A stretch of 24,266 nucleotides of DNA, from assembly GCA_023253795.1 (NCBI GenBank), contig JALRFG010000012.1:1-24266 (forward strand). The letters are read 5' to 3'. The notes beneath the pieces are model-generated. The model was not told the origin of the DNA and did no database searches. It saw nothing but the letters and a program-made list of their open reading frames with translations. Made by a program: the position numbers and the translations under genes. The stretch comes from Methylocystis sp. (GTDB taxonomy: Bacteria; Pseudomonadota; Alphaproteobacteria; Rhizobiales; Beijerinckiaceae). Below, one piece after another: positions 1 through 7,731 of the stretch (within the stretch, counting starts at the first letter, position 1; each line of letters starts with the position of its first letter).

Positions 1-1343
1 AGTCCTATGGCTGCCAGATGAACGTTTACGACTCGACCCGCATGTCCGATCTGCTCGGCGCCGAAGGGTTCAGCGAGACGGCGCTGGAGGACGAGGCCGA
101 TCTCGTCATTCTCAACACCTGCCATATCCGCGAGAAAGCCGCCGAGAAAATCTATTCCGAACTCGGCAAGCTCGCCGTCGCCAAACGCACGCGCGCCGCT
201 GAAGGCCGCGACATGAAGATCGTCGTCGCCGGCTGCGTTGCGCAGGCGGAAGGCGAAGAAGTTCTGAAACGCGCCCGCGCCGTCGATCTGGTGGTCGGCC
301 CGCAGAGCTATCACCGCCTGCCGGATTTGCTGAAACAGGCGCGCACAGGCGCGCGTCTGACCGACACTGATTTCGCTGTCGAAGATAAGTTCGACGCGCT
401 GCCGCAGCCCAGCCGCGCACAAATTCTTCAGCGCGGCGTCTCCGCCTTTGTGACGGTGCAGGAAGGTTGCGATAAATTCTGCTCGTTCTGCGTTGTGCCT
501 TATACGCGCGGCGCGGAAGTTTCCCGGCCCGTCGGCGATGTGATCGAAGAAACGCGTCGTCTGATTGACGCCGGGGTGCGCGAAATCACGCTGATTGGTC
601 AAAACGTCAACGCCTATCGTGGCGCTGACGCCAGCGGCAAGGAATGGGGCCTTGCGCAATTGCTCGCGCATCTCTCCGAGATCAACGGACTTGAGCGCCT
701 GCGTTACACGACCAGTCATCCGGTCGACATGTCGCAGGAGTTGATCGACGCCCATGGCGCCTTCGCGAAAGTCATGCCCTATGTGCATCTGCCGGTGCAG
801 TCGGGATCAGATCGCGTGCTGAAAGCGATGAATCGCAAGCACGGCGCGGCGGACTATCTCGACATCATCGACCGTTTACGGATCGCGCGGCCGGATGTGG
901 CGCTCTCATCCGATTTCATCGTCGGCTTTCCCGGCGAAACCGACGCCGATTTCGAAGAGACGATGGCGCTGGTGCGCGCCGTGGGTTTCGCCTCCAGCTT
1001 TTCCTTCAAATATTCGATGCGCCCCGGCACGCCCGGCGCCGAACGCGACGACCAGATCGACGAAGACGTCAAACGCGAGCGTCTCGCCATCTTGCAAGCG
1101 CTGCTCGAAGAACAGCGTCAGGCGTTCAACGCCGCCACAGTCGGACGCAGGCTCGACGTGCTGTTCGAAAAGCCCGGTCGTCATGACGGACAAATCGGCG
1201 GCAAAAGTCCCTATTTGCAGGCGGTGCATGTCGAGGGGCCGCTCCGCATGATCGGCGAAGTCGCGCAGGTCGAGATCATTTCGGCCGGCTCCAATTCGCT
1301 GGCGGCGCGCCTATGCGACGAACCCGGGGAGGCGGCGGCGTGA
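1..1343 (+). CDS. miaB: tRNA-2-methylthio-N6-dimethylallyladenosine synthase MiaB (5' partial)
   Basis: Radical-SAM methylthiotransferase that adds the 2-methylthio group to i6A37 of tRNAs reading UNN codons. The reading frame is already open at base 3 (Ser-Tyr-Gly-Cys-Gln-Met-Asn), so the ATG at 18 is internal and the true start lies upstream of the window. The visible first Cys of GCQMN, the Cys of NTCHIREKA and the Cys of VAGCVAQ are the three ligands of the auxiliary 4Fe-4S cluster in the UPF0004 domain. GCDKFCSFC near base 470 is the CxxxCxxC of the radical-SAM cluster. The C-terminus from about base 1140 looks like the TRAM tRNA-binding domain. It is the first visible gene of a miaB-phoH-ybeY-corC-lnt operon, and its TGA overlaps the GTG of phoH. 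Only the extreme N-terminus is missing. Confidence 0.96.
   Translation, partial: SYGCQMNVYDSTRMSDLLGAEGFSETALEDEADLVILNTCHIREKAAEKIYSELGKLAVAKRTRAAEGRDMKIVVAGCVAQAEGEEVLKRARAVDLVVGPQSYHRLPDLLKQARTGARLTDTDFAVEDKFDALPQPSRAQILQRGVSAFVTVQEGCDKFCSFCVVPYTRGAEVSRPVGDVIEETRRLIDAGVREITLIGQNVNAYRGADASGKEWGLAQLLAHLSEINGLERLRYTTSHPVDMSQELIDAHGAFAKVMPYVHLPVQSGSDRVLKAMNRKHGAADYLDIIDRLRIARPDVALSSDFIVGFPGETDADFEETMALVRAVGFASSFSFKYSMRPGTPGAERDDQIDEDVKRERLAILQALLEEQRQAFNAATVGRRLDVLFEKPGRHDGQIGGKSPYLQAVHVEGPLRMIGEVAQVEIISAGSNSLAARLCDEPGEAAA
1326..1332 (+). promoter_or_regulatory. Ribosome binding site deciding the phoH GTG start
   Basis: GGGGAGG ends seven bases before GTG at 1340, whose last two bases are part of the miaB stop TGA (1341-1343). 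An ATG at 1313 in the same frame has no such site and would overlap miaB by 31 bases, so 1340 is preferred and the two genes are probably translationally coupled. Confidence 0.7.
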
Positions 1344-2401
1344 CGACGCTCCATGACGCAAGCGTCGCGGCGCGACGCAACGAAAGCGACGAACCCGATG
1401 CGGAAATCTCGCTCGCCTTCGAAAACAATAAATACGCCGCGCTTGTCTTCGGTCTCTATGACCAGAACCTCGCGAGGATCGAAAGACGTCTGAAGGTCGC
1501 CTCCTTCGCCAATGGCAATCATGTCACGCTGAAGGGCAAGACCGACGCCTGCGAACATGCGCGCCGTGTGCTGGAGGCGCTGTATGAACGCATCGCCAAG
1601 GGACAAAACATCACTTCCGGCGACGTCGATGGCGCGATCGAAGAGGCGGCGCGTCAACGTAGCCTGTTTCCCAACGCCGAACCGGCGCGCGGCGCCTTTG
1701 AACAAATCATCACCCGCAAACGCGGAATGGTGCGCGCGCGCAACGCCGCGCAGGATCAATATCTGCGCGCCATGAAGCGCTATGAGCTGGTGTTCGGCGA
1801 AGGCCCCGCCGGCACCGGCAAGACATGGCTGGCCGTCGGACACGCCGTGCAATTGCTGGAACAGGGCGCCGTGGAGCGTTTGATCCTGTCGCGCCCCGCG
1901 GTTGAGGCCGGCGAACGCCTCGGTTTTCTGCCGGGCGACATGCGCGAGAAAGTCGATCCCTATCTGCGCCCGATCTATGATGCGCTTCATGACTTCATGG
2001 ACTCGCGCATGGTCGAACGCGGCATGCAGACTGGCATGATCGAAGTTGCGCCGCTCGCCTTCATGCGTGGCCGCACCCTGACCCGCGCCTGCGTCTTGCT
2101 CGACGAGGCGCAGAACGCCACATCGATGCAGATGAAAATGTTTCTGACCCGTCTGGGCGAAGGTTCGCGGATGATCGTCACCGGCGATCCGTCGCAGACC
2201 GATTTGCCGCCGGGCCAAACGTCCGGCCTCTCCGAAGCGATTACGCTGCTTTCCGATCTCGATACGGTTGGTCGGGTCAAATTCTCAGATGCCGATGTGG
2301 TGCGTCACGAACTGGTGCGCCAGATCGTCGGCGCCTATGATCGGGCGGCGCGCGCCAAAAGCCGGACGCACGACGCGCAAGAGCCGTCCAGACAGCCATG
2401 A
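1340..2401 (+). CDS. phoH: PhoH-family ATPase (YbeZ)
   Basis: PhoH/YbeZ P-loop ATPase, a predicted RNA-associated NTPase that works with YbeY in rRNA processing and ribosome quality control. From the GTG start the protein is 353 residues. The Walker A motif GPAGTGKT lies at about residues 156-162 and the Walker B motif VLLDEAQNA at about residue 255. The N-terminal 130 residues, including the stretch around NLARIERRL, fit the KH-like N-terminal part of YbeZ proteins. Its stop TGA overlaps the ATG of ybeY (ATGA), and miaB overlaps its start, so the three genes are almost surely co-transcribed. The alternative start at 1313 would add nine residues rich in Arg and Gly that look like read-through of miaB. 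Cytoplasmic. Family certain, biochemical substrate not established. Confidence 0.95.
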   Translation: MTTLHDASVAARRNESDEPDAEISLAFENNKYAALVFGLYDQNLARIERRLKVASFANGNHVTLKGKTDACEHARRVLEALYERIAKGQNITSGDVDGAIEEAARQRSLFPNAEPARGAFEQIITRKRGMVRARNAAQDQYLRAMKRYELVFGEGPAGTGKTWLAVGHAVQLLEQGAVERLILSRPAVEAGERLGFLPGDMREKVDPYLRPIYDALHDFMDSRMVERGMQTGMIEVAPLAFMRGRTLTRACVLLDEAQNATSMQMKMFLTRLGEGSRMIVTGDPSQTDLPPGQTSGLSEAITLLSDLDTVGRVKFSDADVVRHELVRQIVGAYDRAARAKSRTHDAQEPSRQP

Positions 2402-2913
2402 CCATCGACATCGATATTCTCATCTCTTCCGACGACTGGGACGGCGTCGACGATCTTGATCCGCTGACGCGACGCTGCATCGCGGCGAGCATCGCCGAAA
2501 GCGGCGTGCGGCTGATCGATGGCTGCGAGTTGAGCGTCACCTTCTGCGACGACGCCGAAATTCGCGGCCTCAACGCCCAGTGGCGCGGCAAGGACGCCGC
2601 GACCAATGTGCTTTCTTTTCCAACGCCGGGCGCAACGGAAAACAAACCGCTGCTGGGCGACATCATCATCGCCTACGAAACGGTAGCGCGTGAAGCGCAG
2701 GAGCAGGAAAAAACTCTCCATGCGCATGTCACACATATGATTATGCATGGATTTCTCCATCTCATCGGCTATGATCACGAGTCATCGGCCGAGGCGGAAG
2801 AGATGGAGACCCTCGAACGCCGGATCGCTTCAACGCTGGGCTTGCGCGACCCCTATGCGCATAGCGATGATGCGGCGGACCAACCGAACAAGGCTCATGT
2901 CAATACGATCTGA
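2398..2913 (+). CDS. ybeY: Endoribonuclease YbeY (rRNA maturation factor)
   Basis: Single-strand-specific metallo-endoribonuclease that takes part in 16S rRNA 3'-end maturation and 70S ribosome quality control. The UPF0054 signature HGFLHLIGYDH (His-x3-His-x5-His) is present near base 2745 and supplies the zinc ligands. The preceding helix (HVTHMIMHG) is also typical. At 171 residues it is the usual length for the family, with a slightly extended C-terminal tail after the last zinc ligand. It starts inside the phoH stop codon (ATGA) and its own last 17 bases overlap the start of corC. The pairing with phoH matches their known functional association. Confidence 0.95.
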   Translation: MTIDIDILISSDDWDGVDDLDPLTRRCIAASIAESGVRLIDGCELSVTFCDDAEIRGLNAQWRGKDAATNVLSFPTPGATENKPLLGDIIIAYETVAREAQEQEKTLHAHVTHMIMHGFLHLIGYDHESSAEAEEMETLERRIASTLGLRDPYAHSDDAADQPNKAHVNTI

Positions 2914-3847
2914 AAATCCCGAAGACCCCAAACGCGCTGGCGACGGGGCGCGGCCGAGTATTTTTGAGCGGCTGCGGGTGATGCTGGGCCTCGCGCCCGC
3001 CTCCGTGCGCGAGGATATTGAAGACGCGCTGGAGGAAGCCGCCGGCGATGTGACGCCGCATGAGCGCGCCTTGCTGAAAAACGTGCTCAGCCTGCATGAG
3101 CTGCGCGTCGCCGATGCGATGATCCCGCGCGCCGACATCATCGCCCTGCCCCATGACGCCTCGCTGCGCGCGGCGCTCGGCGTGTTTCGCGAAGCGGGCC
3201 ATTCGCGTCTGCCGGTTTACGCCGATACGCTCGATGATCCGCGCGGCATGTTGCACATTCGCGATTTCATCAATCTGCTCGCCAGCAGCATTGGCGTCGA
3301 CGACGCAGAAGCTACGGCATCGGCGGAAAACAAAACCGAAGTGACGCCCATCGACTTCGATGCGCCGATTGGCGGGATGAATATGCTCAAGCCAGTGCTG
3401 TTTGTGCCACGCTCGATGCCGGCGCTTGATCTGCTGATCCGGATGCAGGCGACGCGAACGCATCTGGCGCTGGTGATCGACGAATATGGCGGCACCGACG
3501 GCCTTGTGACGATCGAAGACATTATGGAAATGATCGTCGGCGATATTGAAGACGAGCACGATGTCGGCGAACCGCCGGAAATCGAGGCGCTCGAGAATGG
3601 CGACTATCTGATCGACGCACGCGCCGATCTCGATGAGGTGACGCTGCGTCTGGGCGTTGATTTCCGCCTTGAGGACATGCCGGCGGAAGTCACCACGCTG
3701 GGCGGGCTTGTCACCTGGCTCGCCGGACGCGTGCCCATGCGCGGCGAGATCATTCCGACGCCAGTCGACGCTTATGAGCTCGAAATCCTCGAAGCCGATC
3801 CCCGCCGCGTCGGTAAATTGCGCGTGCGCGCGCGACGCCCGGCGTAA
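2897..3847 (+). CDS. corC: CorC/HlyC-type CBS-domain protein
   Basis: Soluble CorC-type protein of 316 residues, proposed to act in Mg2+/Co2+ efflux or resistance and found in this operon in many proteobacteria. Two CBS domains are visible at about residues 70-135 (VADAMIPRADI, then HSRLPVYADT) and 165-228 (HLALVIDEYGGTDGLVTIED), followed by a CorC_HlyC domain at about 235-315 (ENGDYLIDARADLDEV). No membrane segments and no DUF21 domain are seen, as expected for the short CorC form. The ATG at 2897 (MSIRSENPEDP) is chosen although the frame is open upstream to 2747, because that longer reading lies entirely inside ybeY and is not protein-like. The start overlaps ybeY by 17 bases, with a weak AAGG before it. 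Confidence 0.9.
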   Translation: MSIRSENPEDPKRAGDGARPSIFERLRVMLGLAPASVREDIEDALEEAAGDVTPHERALLKNVLSLHELRVADAMIPRADIIALPHDASLRAALGVFREAGHSRLPVYADTLDDPRGMLHIRDFINLLASSIGVDDAEATASAENKTEVTPIDFDAPIGGMNMLKPVLFVPRSMPALDLLIRMQATRTHLALVIDEYGGTDGLVTIEDIMEMIVGDIEDEHDVGEPPEIEALENGDYLIDARADLDEVTLRLGVDFRLEDMPAEVTTLGGLVTWLAGRVPMRGEIIPTPVDAYELEILEADPRRVGKLRVRARRPA

Positions 3848-3917
3848 GCGTCATGCCTAATGCGCGCACATTGCGCGTGCGCGATGCGGCGATCTCATTC
3901 GGAACGCGAGAGAGCCG

Positions 3918-5597
3918 GTGTCATTAGAGGGTGAAACAACCCGCCTGCTGGCGACGCTGCAAAGCCTGCCGCTCCGCATCATTCTCGCTGATGGCGGCGC
4001 ACGCCGCGCCATCGCTTTTATCGCCGGCGCCACCGGAGCGCTGGCGCTCGCCCCCTTCGATGTTTTTCCCGCGATGGCGGTTCCGCTTTGCGTCGCCATC
4101 TGGCTGATTGACGGCGCGTCCGGCGTCGGCGTGACGGCGTTGCGCTCTGCGGCCAGCGCCGGATGGTGGCTGGGCTTCGGTTATTTTGTCGCCGGCCTGT
4201 GGTGGCTGGGCGCGGCGATGCTGGTCGAAGCCGATCAATTCGCCTGGGCGTTGCCGCTCGCCGTTCTTGGACTGCCGGCGGGACTGGCGGTGTTTACGGC
4301 GTTGGGTTTCGCAGCGGCGCGCGCTCTCTGGTCGCCCGGCCCGTTGCGCGTTTTCGCGCTCGCCGCCGGCCTTGGCGGCGCAGAATGGCTACGCGGCCAC
4401 ATTCTCTCGGGCTTTCCGTGGAACGATGTCGGCATGGCCTTCGCCAGCGCCGGCCCGCTGACGCAAACGGCGTCGCTGATTGGTCTTCATGGACTGGATC
4501 TCGTTGCGATCCTGATCTTCGCTTCGCCCGCAACATTGATTGACGGACGCCCCACATCCGCACCCACACCCACACCCGGCCGCGACGGCAATCCGGCGCT
4601 ATGGACCGCGATCATTCTGATTGGCCTGATGGCGTTGTTTGGCGCGCTGCGTCTCGCGACAGGTCGCACCGATTATGTGTCCGGCGTTAAATTGCGACTC
4701 ATGCAGCCCAATTTGCCGCAAGACGCCAAATTCAATCCGCAGAACGGGCCCGCCATCCTCGACCGCTATCTGACGCTAACCAATCGCGCCACCGGTCCCG
4801 AACGCAGAGGCGCGGCGGATGTCACGCATGTCATCTGGCCGGAGTCTGCCTTTCCCTATATTTTGTCACGACAGCCTGAAGCGCTGTCGGCGATTGCGCA
4901 AACTCTGCAAGGCGCCATCCTGCTCACCGGCGCCGCGCGCGTGGTTGAAGATGGCGACGGCGGCGGCAAGATTTTTAATTCGATTGAAGTCGTGCATGGC
5001 GATCAGATCGTCGCGGCTTTCGACAAGATGCATCTGGTGCCTTTTGGCGAATATCTGCCGCTCGAAAAATATCTCAGCCCCTTTGGCCTGACGCAGCTTG
5101 TTCCCGGCACATGGGATCAGGGCGACGGGCCGCGCGAACTCTCGGCGCCCGGTCTGCCGCTGATGGCGCCGCTGATTTGCTACGAAGCGATTTTTCCCGG
5201 CCGCGCCACCGAACGCGACCCCGCGCGCCCGCGCCCGCGCCCGCGGCTATTGCTCAATGTCACCAATGACGGCTGGTTCGGCCTCACCAGCGGCCCCTAT
5301 CAGCATTTTGCGCAGGCGCGTCTGCGCGCCATCGAGGAGGGGCTGCCGCTGATCCGCGTCGCCAACACCGGCGTCTCCGCGATCGTCGATCCCTATGGGC
5401 GCGTCCTCGCCTCCCTGCCGCTGGGGGTCGAGGGCGTGATCGACGGCCGTCTCCCGCAGCCCGCCTCCGCGACCCTGTTCTCGCGCTGGGGAGACCGCAT
5501 CTTTCCGGCGTTATGGACGCTGACGCTCCTGATCGCCGCCGCCGCGCGGGCGCAACTGGCCGCGCGGTGGTCAGTTCAACGCAAGCCCAAGCATTAA
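3918..5597 (+). CDS. lnt: Apolipoprotein N-acyltransferase Lnt
   Basis: Inner-membrane enzyme that adds the third acyl chain to the N-terminal Cys of lipoproteins. It is 559 residues from a GTG start preceded by GAGAGAG. The N-terminal 230 residues are a run of hydrophobic segments. The nitrilase-fold periplasmic domain carries the Glu-Lys-Cys triad: Glu of WPESAFPY (near base 4842), Lys of DKMHLVPFGEYLP (near 5026) and Cys of ICYEAIFP (near 5178). NVTNDGWFG follows, and a final hydrophobic helix ends the protein. Two low-complexity patches are odd: a Thr-Pro run at about 4555-4580 and Arg-Pro repeats at 5225-5245 encoded by three copies of GCGCCC, just after the catalytic Cys. It is the last gene of the operon and is followed by a terminator-like hairpin. 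Confidence 0.95.
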   Translation: MSLEGETTRLLATLQSLPLRIILADGGARRAIAFIAGATGALALAPFDVFPAMAVPLCVAIWLIDGASGVGVTALRSAASAGWWLGFGYFVAGLWWLGAAMLVEADQFAWALPLAVLGLPAGLAVFTALGFAAARALWSPGPLRVFALAAGLGGAEWLRGHILSGFPWNDVGMAFASAGPLTQTASLIGLHGLDLVAILIFASPATLIDGRPTSAPTPTPGRDGNPALWTAIILIGLMALFGALRLATGRTDYVSGVKLRLMQPNLPQDAKFNPQNGPAILDRYLTLTNRATGPERRGAADVTHVIWPESAFPYILSRQPEALSAIAQTLQGAILLTGAARVVEDGDGGGKIFNSIEVVHGDQIVAAFDKMHLVPFGEYLPLEKYLSPFGLTQLVPGTWDQGDGPRELSAPGLPLMAPLICYEAIFPGRATERDPARPRPRPRLLLNVTNDGWFGLTSGPYQHFAQARLRAIEEGLPLIRVANTGVSAIVDPYGRVLASLPLGVEGVIDGRLPQPASATLFSRWGDRIFPALWTLTLLIAAAARAQLAARWSVQRKPKH

Positions 5598-5657
5598 AAC
5601 TGGTACTCTGGCTGCTGGCGGCGCTCGCAGACCTCACTGTCATAGGTCCCACTTGTC

Positions 5658-5692
5658 GACAATCGCCAGGGTTGCCCTGGATTGTCATTTTA
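5658..5692 (+). terminator. Intrinsic terminator after lnt
   Basis: GACAAT (5658-5663), a CG bulge, CCAGGG (5666-5671), loop TTG, CCCTGG (5675-5680), ATTGTC (5681-5686), then ATTTT. This gives a two-tier stem of 12 pairs with a short T run, placed 60 bases after the lnt stop and before the next promoter. Confidence 0.7.
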
Positions 5693-5697
5693 CGCGT

Positions 5698-5727
5698 TTG
5701 CATTCAGGCGTCGCCTTAAGCTAGAAC
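5698..5727 (+). promoter_or_regulatory. Candidate promoter of the helix-turn-helix gene
   Basis: TTGCAT (5698-5703) and TAGAAC (5722-5727) are separated by 18 bases, immediately after the lnt terminator and 20 bases before the GTG start. The match to the -35/-10 consensus is moderate. The -10 overlaps the twin palindrome at 5715-5732. Confidence 0.4.
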
Positions 5728-5732
5728 TTAAG
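5715..5732 (+). promoter_or_regulatory. Twin CTTAAG palindrome, possible autoregulatory operator
   Basis: Two copies of the self-complementary hexamer CTTAAG (5715-5720 and 5727-5732) lie six bases apart, so the whole is an inverted repeat with centres 12 bases apart. It overlaps the candidate -10 element and ends just before the ribosome binding site of a helix-turn-helix gene. An operator for that regulator is an inference from position and symmetry. Confidence 0.35.
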
Positions 5733-5735
5733 AAT

Positions 5736-5741
5736 AAGGAG
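5736..5741 (+). promoter_or_regulatory. Ribosome binding site of the helix-turn-helix gene
   Basis: AAGGAG lies six bases before GTG at 5748, fixing that start over the in-frame codons further upstream and the GTG at 5754. Confidence 0.7.
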
Positions 5742-5747
5742 TCGGGA

Positions 5748-6190
5748 GTGACCGTGAACAAGAGGCCAAATCCGATAGATAGTCATGTTGGCAATCGCGT
5801 CCGGATGCAGCGCATTCTCTTGAAAATGAGCCAGGAGAAGCTGGGCGAGGCGCTCGGGATCACCTTTCAGCAGGTCCAGAAATACGAAAAAGGCGTCAAT
5901 CGGATCAGCGCCAGCCGCTTGCAGCAGATCGCCCAGTTCCTGAATGTGCCGCCGTCGTTTTTTTTCAGGATGCGCCGGACAGTCAGGCTTCCGCCCCGGC
6001 TGCCGGAGGTTTCTCGGATATCGCGTCTTCTCAATATGTTGTGGATTTTCTCTCCACCACTGAGGGCCTGCAGCTAAACCGGGCTTTCGCGCGCATCAAC
6101 GAGCCCAAGACCCGCAAGCGGATCATCGAGCTTGTGACGACGATCGCAGATCAGTTTGAAAAACAATCGGGTAAATCTCACATTCCGTAG
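5748..6190 (+). pseudogene. XRE-family regulator, PhrR/PraR type, frameshifted at a T8 run
   Basis: Helix-turn-helix DNA-binding protein of the group found between lnt and metK in many Rhizobiales; PhrR of Sinorhizobium and PraR are relatives as far as I recall. The frame from GTG 5748 gives the HTH domain (MSQEKLGEALGITFQQVQKYEKG, quoted in part: QVQKYEKGVNRISASRL) up to VPPSFFF. At the eight T of 5958-5965 it then leaves the conserved frame and runs to a stop at 6077 with unrelated, Arg/Pro-rich sequence. In the next frame, from 5966 to the TAG at 6188-6190, the expected C-terminus is intact: GGFSDIASSQYVVDFLSTTE, then a segment with LNRAFARI and RKRIIELVTTIADQ. Nine T would give one 147-residue protein. 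It could be a sequencing error, a real mutation, or a slippage site. The upstream half alone would keep the DNA-binding domain. Confidence 0.85.
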
Positions 6191-6295
6191 CGGCGCCGCG
6201 AATGTCCACCAGACGTAGCGCCGACGCGCCGCCAGGGACGAGAGTTCTCTATAACGAACAATTAATCGATTCTGGCTTGACGTAACGAACGACGA

Positions 6296-6324
6296 CTGGC
6301 ACAGGACAGCCCGATCCGTATACT
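6296..6324 (+). promoter_or_regulatory. Candidate metK promoter
   Basis: CTGGCA (6296-6301), a 17-base spacer and TATACT (6319-6324): four and five matches of six to the sigma-70 type consensus. Transcription would begin near 6331 and leave a leader of about 130 nt before metK. A TTGACG at 6277-6282 has no convincing -10 partner. Confidence 0.45.
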
Positions 6325-6382
6325 CGATCCGGCATGCCGTCGAACGTGTTTACGAGCCAATCGCGTAAATTAAGACCGTTCC

Positions 6383-6413
6383 GCGCTGACATGATCCCGC
6401 AGACGGGATGCGC
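6383..6413 (+). promoter_or_regulatory. Stem-loop in the metK leader
   Basis: ATCCCG (6394-6399), loop CAGA, CGGGAT (6404-6409) form a perfect six-pair stem. It is extended by GCGC (6383-6386) pairing with GCGC (6410-6413) across an asymmetric internal loop. It lies about 50 bases before the metK start. I could not match the leader to a known SAM riboswitch class by eye, so any regulatory role is open. Confidence 0.45.
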
Positions 6414-6449
6414 TGCGTTTGTTTTGTTGAAAAATCAGACCCCTTCATC

Positions 6450-6455
6450 AGGAGA
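6450..6455 (+). promoter_or_regulatory. Ribosome binding site deciding the metK TTG start
   Basis: AGGAGA ends seven bases before TTG at 6463, which gives the family N-terminus MTRKNYLFTSESV. The ATG at 6334 in the same frame has no such site and would add 43 residues that do not belong to the family. Confidence 0.75.
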
Positions 6456-6462
6456 GCGTGCT

Positions 6463-7653
6463 TTGACCCGCAAAAATTATCTTTTCACCAGTGAGTCCGT
6501 TTCCGAAGGACATCCGGACAAGGTCAGCGACCGCATCTCCGATGAAATCGTCGATGAGTTCTTCCGCGAAGGCCCCAAGGCCGGCATCGATCCCTATGCT
6601 ATCCGCGTCGCCGCGGAGACGCTCTGCACCACCAATCGCGTCGTCATCGCCGGCGAAGTGCGTGGTCCGCATATTACCTTCGACCGCATCGTCCAGATCG
6701 CCCGCAACGCCATCAAGGACATCGGTTACGAGCAGCACGGCTTCCACTGGAACACCGCCAACATCGAAGTGCTGCTGCATGAGCAGTCCGTCGATATCGC
6801 GCAGGGCGTCGACGCCGCCGGCAATAAGGACGAAGGCGCAGGCGATCAGGGCATCATGTTCGGATATGCGGTGCGCGAGACGCCCGAACTCATGCCGGCG
6901 CCGCTCTATTATTCGCACAAGATTCTCGAACTGCTCGCCGAGGCGCGCCACTCCGGCAAGGAGAAGGGTCTCGGCCCCGACGCCAAGAGCCAGGTGACGG
7001 TGCGTTATGAAAACGGCAAGCCCGTCGAAGCGACGCAGATCGTTCTCTCGCATCAGCATGTCGACGAGCGTCTGTCGCCGGCCGACATCCGCCGCATCTC
7101 CGAGCCCTATATCCGCCAGGCGCTGCCGCAGGGCTGGATCACCGACACGACCGTCTGGCACATCAACCCGACCGGCAAGTTCTACATCGGCGGCCCCGAT
7201 GGCGACACCGGCCTCACTGGCCGCAAGATCATCGTCGACACCTACGGCGGCGCTGCGCCGCATGGCGGCGGCGCGTTCTCCGGCAAGGACCCGACCAAGG
7301 TCGACCGTTCGGCCGCCTATGCTGCGCGCTATCTCGCCAAGAACATCGTCGCCGCCGGTCTCGCCGACCGCTGCACGCTGCAGCTCTCCTACGCCATCGG
7401 CGTCGCTGAGCCGCTGTCGATTTACGTCGACACCCATGGCACGGGCCAGGTGGATGAGGCCAAGCTCGAAGCGGTGCTGCCGCAGCTCGTGCGTCTGACG
7501 CCGCGCGGCATTCGCGAGCATCTGCAGCTCAATCGTCCGATCTATGCGCGCACCTCCTCCTACGGCCATTTCGGCCGTGCGCCGGAGGCGGATGGCGGCT
7601 TCTCCTGGGAGAAGACCGACCTCGTCGATCAGCTGAAGTCCCACTTCGCCTGA
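6463..7653 (+). CDS. metK: S-adenosylmethionine synthetase
   Basis: Makes S-adenosylmethionine from methionine and ATP in the cytoplasm, feeding all methylation including MiaB and TrmB encoded nearby. The protein is 396 residues, the normal family length. Signature elements are GHPDK at residues 16-20, GAGDQGIMFGYA at about residue 125, and the stretch FYIGGPDGDTGLTGRKIIVD with YGG and GGGAFSGKD, which carries ATP- and metal-binding residues. The start is a TTG with a good AGGAGA site. A 272-base non-coding stretch (6191-6462) lies upstream and holds a promoter candidate and a stem-loop. A GC-rich hairpin follows the gene at 7682-7707. The placement after lnt and the HTH gene is the standard Rhizobiales order. 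Confidence 0.97.
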   Translation: MTRKNYLFTSESVSEGHPDKVSDRISDEIVDEFFREGPKAGIDPYAIRVAAETLCTTNRVVIAGEVRGPHITFDRIVQIARNAIKDIGYEQHGFHWNTANIEVLLHEQSVDIAQGVDAAGNKDEGAGDQGIMFGYAVRETPELMPAPLYYSHKILELLAEARHSGKEKGLGPDAKSQVTVRYENGKPVEATQIVLSHQHVDERLSPADIRRISEPYIRQALPQGWITDTTVWHINPTGKFYIGGPDGDTGLTGRKIIVDTYGGAAPHGGGAFSGKDPTKVDRSAAYAARYLAKNIVAAGLADRCTLQLSYAIGVAEPLSIYVDTHGTGQVDEAKLEAVLPQLVRLTPRGIREHLQLNRPIYARTSSYGHFGRAPEADGGFSWEKTDLVDQLKSHFA

Positions 7654-7681
7654 TATCGACCTGTGTTCACGCAACAACAGA

Positions 7682-7707
7682 AATGGCCGGGCCCTGTCCC
7701 GGCCATT
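7682..7707 (+). terminator. Terminator-like hairpin after metK
   Basis: AATGGCCGGG (7682-7691), loop CCCTGT, CCCGGCCATT (7698-7707): a perfect ten-pair stem 29 bases after the metK stop, followed by CGCTTT. The T tract is short. Its presence argues against starting trmB at the upstream GTG 7663. Confidence 0.7.
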
Positions 7708-7731
7708 CGCTTTAACGGACCGATCTCGCCC

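Noticed and set aside
1211..2218. 335-residue minus-strand open frame opposite phoH
   Set aside because: phoH on the plus strand has Walker motifs and operon context. The antisense reading has no recognisable features.
6331..6462. SAM-II type riboswitch before metK
   Set aside because: A CGCGCTGA-like stretch is present at 6382-6389, but the conserved loop bases and the GCTAAA-type 3' element are not. I keep only the unassigned stem-loop.
7663..7731. Upstream GTG start for trmB
   Set aside because: It would place a perfect ten-pair hairpin inside the coding region and add 23 residues outside the family pattern.
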